Assembly (NCBI GenBank): GCA_036388295.1
Contig: DASVSC010000276.1
Coordinates: 1-17,934, forward strand
DNA length: 17,934 bases
Reading direction: 5' to 3'
DNA from: RYN-431 sp036388295
GTDB lineage: Bacteria; Planctomycetota; Phycisphaerae; Tepidisphaerales; Tepidisphaeraceae
Below are positions 1-6,386 of this stretch, one piece after another. Positions within the stretch are counted from its first letter, which is position 1. Every line of letters starts with the position of its first letter. The notes below the pieces were generated by a model. The model did not search any database and was not told the origin of the DNA. It saw only the letters and a program-made list of their open reading frames with translations. The position numbers and the translations under genes were made by a program.

Positions 1-16
1 CGCGTGGACTGGGACA

Positions 17-277
17 ATGTGTTTCGCATCAGGTGAATGGGCGATACGGGATGTCGTGGGTGAACGGTATACGACGTTCCCAAACATTGATGACGCACTG
101 AACTTCGCACGCGCATGGGTCGAAGACCATCCGCACAACGAATGCGTTATCTTTGATGCTAACGAAAATCGCCTGATGGAAGTTCGGCCCGCGTGGACAA
201 CTGACGAAAGCATTCCGATGCAATCAAGACCGGGCTATCCTGTGAAGCCGCGTCCGTGGTGGAAGTATTGGGGTTAA
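17..277 (+). CDS. Small hypothetical protein, possibly 5'-partial
   Basis: An 86-residue acidic soluble protein if it starts at the ATG at 17. The frame stays open to the window edge with no stop, so the true start may lie outside. The sequence mixes aromatic and charged residues (ALNFARAWVEDHPHNECVIFD in the middle) and ends in a proline/tryptophan-rich tail (RPWWKYWG). I see no signal peptide, membrane segment or catalytic motif, and I do not recognise the family. Its stop codon is two bases before the start of nfo, so the two are probably cotranscribed and perhaps translationally coupled. Its base composition is less GC-rich than the genes after it. The tight junction with nfo is the main support for it being real. 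Confidence 0.6.
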   Translation: MCFASGEWAIRDVVGERYTTFPNIDDALNFARAWVEDHPHNECVIFDANENRLMEVRPAWTTDESIPMQSRPGYPVKPRPWWKYWG

Positions 278-279
278 TA

Positions 280-1134
280 ATGTTTGGATCGCACCTGTCC
301 ATTGCTGGCGGCATGCACAACGCACTGATCAAGGCGCACGAACTGGGACTTGATTGCGTGGCCGTGTTTACGAAAAATCAGCAGCAATGGTCCGTCCCGC
401 CGCTCGGCCAAGCCGCGATTGATGAGTGGCACACGACGCGCAAGCAGCTCGCCTTCGGGCCGGTGGTGTCGCACGCGAGTTACCTGATCAATCTCGCGTC
501 CCCGGATGACGCGTTGTGGCGAAAAAGCATCGCACTGTTCATCGAAGAGCTCCGGCGGTGTGACGCGCTCGGCATCCCGTTCCTGGTGACGCACCCCGGC
601 GCTCACGTCGGCACCGGCGAAGAAGCCGGCCTGAAGCGCGTCGCGGCGGCGATGGACGAAGTGCACGCCGAACTGCCCGGATCGAAGACGATCACCTGCC
701 TGGAAAGCACCGCCGGCCAGGGCACATGCCTCGGCCACCGGCTGGAACACCTCGCCGATATCACGGCCGCCGTGAAGCAGCCGGAGCGGCTGGGCGTCTG
801 CCTGGACACGGCCCACCTGTTCGCGGCCGGCTATGACTTCCGTGGGCCGAAATACGCCGCCTTCATGAAGGATGTTGATCGCACCATCGGCCGCGACCGT
901 GTGCGGGTGTGGCACCTGAACGATTCGAAGAAGCCGCTCGGCAGCCGGGTGGACCGGCACGAACACATCGGCCACGGTGAAATCGGCCTCGACGGCTTTA
1001 AGCCGATCGTCCGCGACAAGGCCTGGAAGACGACGCCGAAGATTCTGGAAACGGCCAAAGACAACCACGAAGACGGCCGGCCGTGGGACGCGGTGAACCT
1101 GCAAACGCTCGAGAAACTGCGCGGCCGCGCCTGA
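280..1134 (+). CDS. nfo: Endonuclease IV (deoxyribonuclease IV, AP endonuclease)
   Basis: A 284-residue TIM-barrel enzyme that cuts DNA 5' of abasic sites in base-excision repair, in the cytoplasm. It has the family's expected length. The N-terminus MFGSHLSIAGGM is diagnostic. All nine metal-ligand positions of the family (three Zn in the E. coli enzyme) can be placed: His65 (SHASY), His105 (THPGAH), Glu142 (LESTAGQG), Asp176 and His179 (CLDTAH), His212 (HLNDSK), Asp225 and His227 (DRHEHIGHG), and Glu257 (ILETAK). An ATG 24 bases upstream in the same frame would add eight residues, but it lies inside the preceding gene and the family begins at MFGSH, so I chose 280. A G-run at 270-273 may act as a weak ribosome site. 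Coupling to the preceding gene (stop at 277) is likely. Confidence 0.96.
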   Translation: MFGSHLSIAGGMHNALIKAHELGLDCVAVFTKNQQQWSVPPLGQAAIDEWHTTRKQLAFGPVVSHASYLINLASPDDALWRKSIALFIEELRRCDALGIPFLVTHPGAHVGTGEEAGLKRVAAAMDEVHAELPGSKTITCLESTAGQGTCLGHRLEHLADITAAVKQPERLGVCLDTAHLFAAGYDFRGPKYAAFMKDVDRTIGRDRVRVWHLNDSKKPLGSRVDRHEHIGHGEIGLDGFKPIVRDKAWKTTPKILETAKDNHEDGRPWDAVNLQTLEKLRGRA

Positions 1135-1202
1135 CCGGCAGTCGACGCGCACGCCGCGCCGTTTTATCATCGCCGGGCATTCCCAACCCGAAGGATCCTC
1201 AC

Positions 1203-2381
1203 GTGAGCAAACTGCGATTCGGCGTCGTCGGCCTAGGCAACATGGGCTCGTCCCACATCAAGTACCTCAACGGGATCGAAAACGTCGAACTGACGGCCCT
1301 TTGCGACGTGGACCAGGCCAAGCTGGATAAATACGCCCCGGGCTTTCCCGGCATCAAAACCTTCGCGTCGTCCGACGAGATGCTCAAGGCCAAGGCCTGC
1401 GACGCCGTGCTGATCGCGACGCCTCACTACGATCACCCGCCGATCGGTATTCGGGCGCTGGAGACCGGCCACCACATCCTGGTCGAAAAGCCGATCGCCG
1501 TCGGCGTGAAGGCGGCACATCAACTGATCGAAGCCAGCAAAAAATACCCGAACCTGAAGTTCGGCCTGATGTTCAACCAACGTACGAACCCGATGTACGC
1601 CAAGCTGCGCGAGCTGATCCAGGACGGCGAACTGGGCGATCTCACCCGCGTCACTTGGCTGGTCACCGACTGGTTCCGCACCTGGACCTACTACGCCAGC
1701 GGCGGCTGGCGCGCGACATGGGCCGGCGAAGGCGGCGGCGTGCTGATCAACCAGTGCCCGCACAACCTGGACCTGCTGCAATGGATCACCGGCCTGATGC
1801 CGAATCGCATCACCGCCGTCGGCTTCATCGGTAAAACGCACCCGATCGAAACCGAAGACGAGATGAGCGCGATCCTGGAATACCCCAACGGCGCGATCGG
1901 CCATTTCGTCACCACCACCGGCGAAGCCCCCGGCACGAACCGCCTGGAAATCTGCGGCACGCAGGGCAAGATCGTGGCAGAAAACGGAAAGCTCACGTTC
2001 ACGCGGACCCGCCAGAACACGCGTGAAATCTTGGAAAAGTCGCCAGAAGCATTCGCGAATGTCGAGCGATGGGAAATCAACATCCCGTACGCGAAGGAAC
2101 CGAGTATCGGCGAGCACGAACGCATGACGCGCAACTTCGTCAAAGCCGTCCTCACCGACAGCCCAATGCTCGGGCCGGGCGTGGAGGCCGTGCGCGGGCT
2201 GGAGATGGGCAACGCCATGCTGATGAGCGCGATGCAACGCCGTGGCGTCGATCTGCCGCTGGACGGCGACGCGTACGACCAACTGCTGCTCGACCTCGGC
2301 AAGCAGTACGGCGGGAAGAAGTCGCTCGAAACCAAAGTCGTCGAGGTCGACATGGCCGCCAGCAGTGCGTCGTTCAAGTAA
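1203..2381 (+). CDS. Gfo/Idh/MocA-family NAD(P)-dependent oxidoreductase
   Basis: A 392-residue cytoplasmic dehydrogenase of the glucose-fructose oxidoreductase/inositol dehydrogenase family, which oxidises or reduces sugars and cyclitols with NAD(P). The N-terminal Rossmann motif is VVGLGNMGSSH (residues 8-18). The conserved EKP follows at 95-97 (LVEKPIAV), and the catalytic-region His187/Asp190 sits in NQCPHNLDLLQW. The substrate cannot be read from sequence. I chose the GTG at 1203 because AAGGA at 1191-1195 precedes it by 7 nt and the Rossmann strand starts straight after; the in-frame ATG at 1083 lies inside nfo. A -10-like TATCAT is at 1165-1170, so it may have its own promoter 68 bases after nfo. 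Planctomycetes carry many paralogues of this family, so no gene symbol is given. Confidence 0.93.
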   Translation: MSKLRFGVVGLGNMGSSHIKYLNGIENVELTALCDVDQAKLDKYAPGFPGIKTFASSDEMLKAKACDAVLIATPHYDHPPIGIRALETGHHILVEKPIAVGVKAAHQLIEASKKYPNLKFGLMFNQRTNPMYAKLRELIQDGELGDLTRVTWLVTDWFRTWTYYASGGWRATWAGEGGGVLINQCPHNLDLLQWITGLMPNRITAVGFIGKTHPIETEDEMSAILEYPNGAIGHFVTTTGEAPGTNRLEICGTQGKIVAENGKLTFTRTRQNTREILEKSPEAFANVERWEINIPYAKEPSIGEHERMTRNFVKAVLTDSPMLGPGVEAVRGLEMGNAMLMSAMQRRGVDLPLDGDAYDQLLLDLGKQYGGKKSLETKVVEVDMAASSASFK

Positions 2382-2445
2382 GGCGACTGCGCCAGAACAC
2401 TCCAAGGCTTGATGCCGAAGTCGTGTCTGACGGATCGACGCTTTT

Positions 2446-2501
2446 GTAGGGCGGGCAATGCCCGCCATTTTCGGCTCGGCGGCGGGCAGTGCCCGCCCTA
2501 C
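2446..2501. repeat. Paired-hairpin intergenic palindrome, copy 1
   Basis: Two short perfect hairpins face each other. The first is GGCGGGCA/A/TGCCCGCC at 2450-2466; the second is GGCGGGCA/G/TGCCCGCC at 2481-2497. The outer ends GTAGGGCGGGC (2446-2456) and GCCCGCCCTAC (2491-2501) are also exact inverted repeats, so the whole unit can fold as one long stem or two short ones. It lies 64 nt after the oxidoreductase stop and may help end its transcript, although there is no T-run. A diverged copy occurs at 3609-3662, which supports a dispersed REP/MITE-like element. Confidence 0.85.
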
Positions 2502-2572
2502 GAGAATTGCTCCGCCCGGCGACGAACGCCGCCAAGTCCATTAACCTCACAGGCCGCCGGCCTCACCCTAGC

Positions 2573-2598
2573 CCTCTCCCGTGAATACACGGGAGAGG
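2573..2598. repeat. 11-bp hairpin covering the ribosome-binding site of the DHH gene
   Basis: CCTCTCCCGTG (2573-2583), loop AATA, then CACGGGAGAGG (2588-2598): a perfect 11-bp inverted repeat. It is preceded by GGCCTCACCCTAGCC, which resembles a CCTCACCC...CCTCTCCC/GGGAGAGG intergenic repeat I recall from other bacteria (from memory, not checked). Its right arm overlaps the purine-rich AGAGGAA (2594-2600) that serves as SD for the ATG at 2608, so the folded RNA would mask that site. Confidence 0.8.
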
Positions 2599-2607
2599 AA
2601 ATCAGAC

Positions 2608-3612
2608 ATGCCCACTACACCCGACTACGCCACAACGATCACCGCCCTTTCGGCGTGCAAAAAGATCCTCGTCACCACCCACGCCCGCCCGGACGGCGAC
2701 GCGCTGGGTTCCACCGCCGCGTTAGTGCTCGGCTTGAAGCACAAAGGCATCCACGCCGACATCCTGCTCCAGCCCAAGAGCCCGAACAAATACGCGTTCG
2801 TCTACGAAGACGCCGGCCTGACGTACACGCCCGCCGATCCTGTTCTGCCTGACAGCTTCTCCCTCGCCGGCTACGACGCGATCGTGACCGTCGACACCGG
2901 CACCTGGTCCCAGCTTCCCGGCCTGCGTCCACACGTCGAGGGCTTCACCGGTCGCAAGCTCGTGATCGACCACCATCTCACGCAGGAAGACTGGGCCGAC
3001 ATCAAGCTCGTTGACACCACGGCCGGCGCGGCGTGCGAGATCGTCGCCGAACTGCTGCAACAGTGGCACGTCCCGCTCGACCGCCGCGTCGGCGAAGCCC
3101 TTTATGTCGGCCTCGTCAGCGACACCGGCTGGTTCCAATACTCCAACCCTCGCCCGTACGCCCTGCGCCTGGCCGCCACGCTGCTGGAACTCGGCGTCGA
3201 CGCGGACCGGCTCTACCAGCGGCTTTACCAGAGCGAGCGCCCCCAGCGCGTCCTGCTGCAGGCGCGAGCGATGCAATCGCTGCAACTGCTGGCGAACAAC
3301 CGCGTTGCCGTGATGACGATCCGCCGCGACGACCTGCTCGCCGTCGACGCCACGACGAACGACACCGAAGGCCTGATTAACGTCCCCCTGGCCGTCCGCG
3401 ACGTGCACGTAAGTGTGGTGCTGAGCGAACCGCTGGAGCCCGACGGCGCGATCCGCTGCAGCTTCCGCAGCCGCGGCCAACTCGACGTCGCCGCCTTCGC
3501 CCAACACTTCGGCGGCGGCGGCCACGCCCGCGCCGCGGGGGCAAAGATCACCGGCACCCTCGACGCCGCGAAAACGGCCGTCGTGGAACGGCTGCTACAA
3601 ACGCTGGCGTAG
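2608..3612 (+). CDS. nrnA: DHH/DHHA1 phosphoesterase, NrnA-like (oligoribonuclease / pAp phosphatase)
   Basis: A 334-residue two-domain enzyme of the kind that degrades short RNA oligonucleotides (nanoRNA) and can dephosphorylate 3'-phosphoadenosine-5'-phosphate, using Mn ions, in the cytoplasm. DHH motifs run in order: His25, Asp29 and Asp31 (THARPDGDALGS), Asp96 (VTVDTG), the DHH triplet at 121-123 (VIDHHLT), and Asp172 (GLVSDTGWFQYSNP). The DHHA1 substrate loop GGGGHARAAGA starts at 302. The length is normal for NrnA. I chose ATG 2608 because AGGA at 2596-2599 is well spaced; a GTG at 2581 would place the start inside a hairpin. The TAG stop (3610-3612) lies within the left arm of a palindromic repeat. 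Its function is assigned by motif; dinucleotide-messenger hydrolysis by a related DHH protein cannot be excluded. Confidence 0.93.
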   Translation: MPTTPDYATTITALSACKKILVTTHARPDGDALGSTAALVLGLKHKGIHADILLQPKSPNKYAFVYEDAGLTYTPADPVLPDSFSLAGYDAIVTVDTGTWSQLPGLRPHVEGFTGRKLVIDHHLTQEDWADIKLVDTTAGAACEIVAELLQQWHVPLDRRVGEALYVGLVSDTGWFQYSNPRPYALRLAATLLELGVDADRLYQRLYQSERPQRVLLQARAMQSLQLLANNRVAVMTIRRDDLLAVDATTNDTEGLINVPLAVRDVHVSVVLSEPLEPDGAIRCSFRSRGQLDVAAFAQHFGGGGHARAAGAKITGTLDAAKTAVVERLLQTLA

Positions 3613-3662
3613 GATAGGCAGTGCCTACTTTTCACGAATACGATCGGCAGCACCCGTCCTAC
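3609..3662. repeat. Paired-hairpin intergenic palindrome, copy 2 (diverged)
   Basis: Outer inverted ends GTAGGA (3609-3614) and TCCTAC (3657-3662), with an inner hairpin TAGGCA/G/TGCCTA at 3615-3627, a spacer containing CTTTTCACGAATACGATCGG, and a decayed right hairpin. The layout and the GGCAGTGCC core match copy 1 at 2446-2501. Copy 2 supplies the stop codon of the DHH gene. Many bases differ from copy 1, but several differences keep the pairing. Confidence 0.72.
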
Positions 3663-3695
3663 GTCGTAAAGAATGTTCTCCGATCAAGGTCACTC

Positions 3696-4178
3696 ATGGT
3701 CCTCCGGTACGCCCTAGACGCCCCATGGCTCCACACTCATTGGTTCGTCGCGGGGCTGATCCTGCTGCTCGTCGGCTGCGGGCCGACGCGCACCGCCGGC
3801 ACGGGTGGGCTCGCCAGCCGTGACCTGGCGGTGCTGTCGATCCCGCAGCTGCCCAAAATCGCGCACCTGCAGATCGATACGATCCAGTTCGATGGCACGG
3901 GGGATGCGTACAAGGTCGGCAACGGCCGCGACTTCTACCTGCCGCCGCGCGACCACACCGCATCCTTCACGTTCAAGGCGATCCTCCCCGCAGAGGCCGG
4001 CTTCTTCGGCACGTTCATACCCAAGGACGCCCTGACTTTCCCCGGCCCGCAGCGCATCCCCCTCGGCCCAATGTCCGCCGGCCGCGCCTACGAACTGGTC
4101 ACCCCGACCGAAGGCTTCGAAAAGCTGCTCGAGACCGGCCAACTGTCGTTCGTGCGCGAGAAGGAGAAGCGAAAGTAA
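3696..4178 (+). CDS. Small hypothetical lipoprotein
   Basis: A 160-residue exported protein. A hydrophobic segment at residues 16-27 (WFVAGLILLLVG) ends in a lipobox, LLVGC, with Cys28 as the predicted lipid-anchored residue, so the mature protein would be about 133 residues. The N-region is unusually long and has only one Arg. I chose ATG 3696 because AAGG at 3686-3689 is well spaced; the frame also stays open back to a GTG at 3621 inside the repeat, which would give a 53-residue leader. The mature part looks beta-rich (IDTIQFDGTGDAYKVGNGR, YLPPRDHTASFTFKAIL) with no recognised domain, and the C-terminus is very basic (REKEKRK). It follows the DHH gene by 83 nt. Function unknown. Confidence 0.8.
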   Translation: MVLRYALDAPWLHTHWFVAGLILLLVGCGPTRTAGTGGLASRDLAVLSIPQLPKIAHLQIDTIQFDGTGDAYKVGNGRDFYLPPRDHTASFTFKAILPAEAGFFGTFIPKDALTFPGPQRIPLGPMSAGRAYELVTPTEGFEKLLETGQLSFVREKEKRK

Positions 4179-4482
4179 TTCGGCGGTTCCCAAAGCAGTC
4201 ACTCAACGCCGTTCAGCCCGCAGGGTGGAATGGATTCCCAACGCGAAAGAAGATGGGGTTAAAATTTGGTGGGGATGAAGAACCTTGCGCGCCATCAAAC
4301 AGCTGCCAATACATAACCTCGCTGTCTAATTACTTTACAGCAGTATAGTTCTGAATCAGGATGCGCACGGATAGGACATTGTCGACACAATGATCTTTTC
4401 TACTTTCCCTGAATCCTGCCGAGCCATAACGCTCGGCCATCGCCAAATTGCTCGCCTTGATGCGCAAGGTTCTAGGCGAACC
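4179..4482. other. AT-richer non-coding stretch between lipoprotein and TIR genes
   Basis: No convincing gene. The strand convention changes here (convergent genes) and base composition drops compared with the preceding 4 kb. It contains a 7-bp hairpin GCCGAGC/CATAAC/GCTCGGC at 4418-4437, which lies downstream of the TIR gene and could help end that transcript although no T-run follows. There is also a small inverted repeat CATTGT/CGAC/ACAATG at 4377-4392. A 66-codon plus-strand frame from 4390 runs into the TIR gene antisense and looks fortuitous. This is probably the left flank of an acquired segment. Confidence 0.55.
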
Positions 4483-5694
4483 CTACCTAGCTTGAACTGG
4501 CAAACCGGCAGCCTCCAATTCCCGCTTCAAGGCAGACTTCCACTCGTCCGCGATATCCATAGGAATGTAGACAATCCCATCAAAATCTGAAGGCGTTTCA
4601 AGGCCAGGCGTAATCATTGCACAAACCTTCTGCTGTCCCAAGTGCGCAAGAAAATAGCCAAGCTCTAGGATTACATTTTGGCGAGCCCGCGGACGAAGCT
4701 CTGTGGGTTTGAAGCCACCCAGGTCGTCATCAGTCATCAAAACGATTGCGAACGTCACGAGGTCGGCCTCTTCAATAAATTTAGTTAGCAAATGACGACC
4801 CATGTTTGGCTGTTCGTGCAAGACGATTCCTTCGAGACCCAACTGTTTTAAGAATGATGCGACGTATTGTCGAGCTTGCTCATTTCTTCCATGGACGATG
4901 AAGACCCGATTTGGAGAGCGAGTTGTAAGGCGGCCTACGGCCGAGGCGATAGCAGCCTCCGATGCCATTGTCTCGGGCGCGGACGCCGACACCGGACCAA
5001 CGGGGCTCGGCATGTTGGCAGATTTACGCGCAAGAAATGCAGAGAAGAGCGAATTTTCAGCCGTTAACATAGTGGGATTTTTCAGCGAGAATGCGACAAT
5101 TGCATTTGCTCGGTCACGACGGCTTCCGACTGCTCGACCCGCTTCCAAACCGTCAACGCCAGCCTCGATCAACAGATCATCTATTTGGCTGTGGCTCAGT
5201 TCTGCTATCTGAGTACGTGTCTCCAGTAAATGAGCGCGAGCGGGAGATGGAAGCGCGTGTTGACCGAACGCAGACGCAATCGAGTTTGCGATATGTCGCT
5301 GATTGTTGGTCAAAATTGAAAACAAATCGCAATCTTTAACCGCGAAATGATGGCGATGGAACTCAAATTGTTCGATGTCGAGTTCTGACCTGATTTTCCA
5401 AAGCCAGTCATTCACGAAAGGATCAATGTCGGCGCACACCGCATAGCCCAGTCGATAGTCGAAACGATTCGCCTTGATCGACGTAACTTTTGCAAGGTAA
5501 GCAGTTTCCTGTCCTCGTCCTTCTCGCATGAGAATGCATGGCCACGATTGCACCGCTTCTACCGCTTCAACAGACAGCGTTTTGATCTGCGTGATAATGG
5601 ACGCGCTCGTATACTCGAGAAATCGATCGCGTGCGAGATCGACCCAACCTTGCATCTCACCTTCAGTTCTCTGGCCAACAAACAGACTGTACAT
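4483..5694 (-). CDS. TIR-like domain protein, candidate anti-phage NADase effector
   Basis: A 403-residue soluble protein. Residues about 262-385 form a TIR-like domain of the PF10137 (CAP12/PCTIR) type: strand VFIVHGRNEQARQYV (264-278), ...LHEQPNMGR (292-300), strand FAIVLMTDDD (315-324), and RARQNVILELGYFLAHLG (336-353). Glu344 in NVILELG matches the position of the catalytic Glu of NAD-cleaving TIR domains (inference from topology). Residues 1-150 match nothing I know. Residues 160-222 look helical (IDDLLIEAGVD..RDRANAIVAF) and could be a small sensing domain; 225-260 is a low-complexity linker. The positions occupied by Glu in many relatives' ...IIEKFE stretch are Thr304 and Ile307 here. 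SD AAGGGA lies at 5699-5704. The gene stands alone, is AT-richer than its neighbours and is probably horizontally acquired. The TIR assignment is strong; the defence role is inferred. Confidence 0.88.
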   Translation of the reverse strand: MYSLFVGQRTEGEMQGWVDLARDRFLEYTSASIITQIKTLSVEAVEAVQSWPCILMREGRGQETAYLAKVTSIKANRFDYRLGYAVCADIDPFVNDWLWKIRSELDIEQFEFHRHHFAVKDCDLFSILTNNQRHIANSIASAFGQHALPSPARAHLLETRTQIAELSHSQIDDLLIEAGVDGLEAGRAVGSRRDRANAIVAFSLKNPTMLTAENSLFSAFLARKSANMPSPVGPVSASAPETMASEAAIASAVGRLTTRSPNRVFIVHGRNEQARQYVASFLKQLGLEGIVLHEQPNMGRHLLTKFIEEADLVTFAIVLMTDDDLGGFKPTELRPRARQNVILELGYFLAHLGQQKVCAMITPGLETPSDFDGIVYIPMDIADEWKSALKRELEAAGLPVQAR

Positions 5695-5919
5695 GTTTTC
5701 CCTTAGTTAACTCGCTTTATGATGCTACCGTCTCGCCACAGCCAGCGGTCGTAACAGCTGGTGGCAAGGACACGTGCATTTTCCCTCTAAGCGTCAGCGC
5801 GATCACGGAGTCAACGACAAAAATGCTCGTTCTTGGCACCCGACATCTTCCGGCGATCAGTTTCTATCGCAAATCTGCGGTGTTTCGTCCTGCAAAGAAG
5901 TTTGCTATCGCTCGACGGA

Positions 5920-5945
5920 ATTGTCACCTCTAGGCGGGTGACAAT
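5920..5945. repeat. 9-bp perfect inverted repeat, possible operator
   Basis: ATTGTCACC (5920-5928) and GGTGACAAT (5937-5945) are exact reverse complements separated by 8 nt. No T-run follows on either strand, so a terminator is unlikely. The half-site size and spacing fit a dimeric regulator site, or a remnant of a mobile element. It lies about 225 nt upstream of the TIR start codon. Confidence 0.6.
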
Positions 5946-6175
5946 GACGAGTATTCTTGTCTTTGTAAATGCCGGCACCGTATCAGCAGCAAGGGTAAAA
6001 CCTTGCCACTGTGACCTCGCCGCGAGCTGACCCTTCATCGGCGCGTGGATTGCAGATTTTATGGCCGACAGGGCGGGGCCGGGGCGGTAGGTTTGGGGCG
6101 TGTCTCGCCGCCATTCTTCTTCGCTGGCTGACGTCGTGCGGGGCGATGGCCGTAAGTCGCATGGCAAGCTGGGCA

Positions 6176-6191
6176 ACGGCCGTACGGCCGT
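6176..6191. repeat. 16-bp perfect palindrome (tandem ACGGCCGT)
   Basis: ACGGCCGT occurs twice in direct succession and is itself a palindrome, so the 16 bases equal their own reverse complement. Flanking bases extend the pairing (GC at 6173-6174 with GC at 6193-6194) after one mismatch. It lies between the TIR gene and the pgi terminator; function unknown. Confidence 0.65.
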
Positions 6192-6324
6192 GGCGCGTTG
6201 TTTTTTGGCGTATCGGTTGGCCGGCCTTGGAGTTGACGCGCGCTGCGCGTTTGTAATCTGTCGGAACAAAATCGACGTCATTTTTTCGACTTATGGCCGA
6301 TCGGTTCGCCGGGCGGCCGGCAAG

Positions 6325-6361
6325 AAAAAAGCCGCGGCGATGGCTGGGGCCGTCGCCGTGG
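6325..6361 (-). terminator. Rho-independent terminator of pgi
   Basis: Reading the minus strand after the pgi stop, an imperfect 13-bp GC-rich stem (6361-6349 with 6343-6331, two mismatches) with a short loop is followed directly by six T residues (6330-6325). It starts 26 nt after the stop codon. Confidence 0.82.
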
Positions 6362-6386
6362 GGAAGGTCGCTTTTTTAGAAGAAGA

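Larger units (their letters stand above)
5695..6386. other. Non-coding region with inverted repeats upstream of the TIR gene
   Basis: Nearly 700 bases with no believable gene. Frames on both strands (such as 5811-6281 minus) are Arg/Ser/Thr-rich, lack SD sites and match no family pattern. Composition changes from AT-rich near the TIR gene to GC-rich from about 6010, which may mark the right edge of the acquired segment. It contains a 9-bp inverted repeat (5920-5945), a 16-bp perfect palindrome (6176-6191) and the pgi terminator (6325-6361). The TIR promoter must lie in the first part, but I could not find a clear -35/-10 pair. Confidence 0.55.

Noticed and set aside
1233..2468. A 411-codon minus-strand open frame over the oxidoreductase
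   Set aside because: Shadow of a well-identified gene, with no SD and no family pattern. The same holds for long frames opposite nfo (274-1170), the DHH gene (2722-3525) and eutB (15410-16780).
2446..2501. CRISPR-like repeats
   Set aside because: The paired hairpins differ in spacing and are not a regular repeat-spacer array; there are only two diverged copies 1.1 kb apart.
4390..4590. A 66-codon plus-strand frame
   Set aside because: It overlaps the 3' end of the TIR gene antisense, has no SD and matches no family.
5811..6281. A 156-codon minus-strand frame upstream of the TIR gene, a possible partner
   Set aside because: The product is rich in Arg, Pro, Ser and Thr with no hydrophobic core, lacks an SD and crosses the composition change near 6010. 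I found no reason to call it a gene, although a diverged partner cannot be fully excluded.
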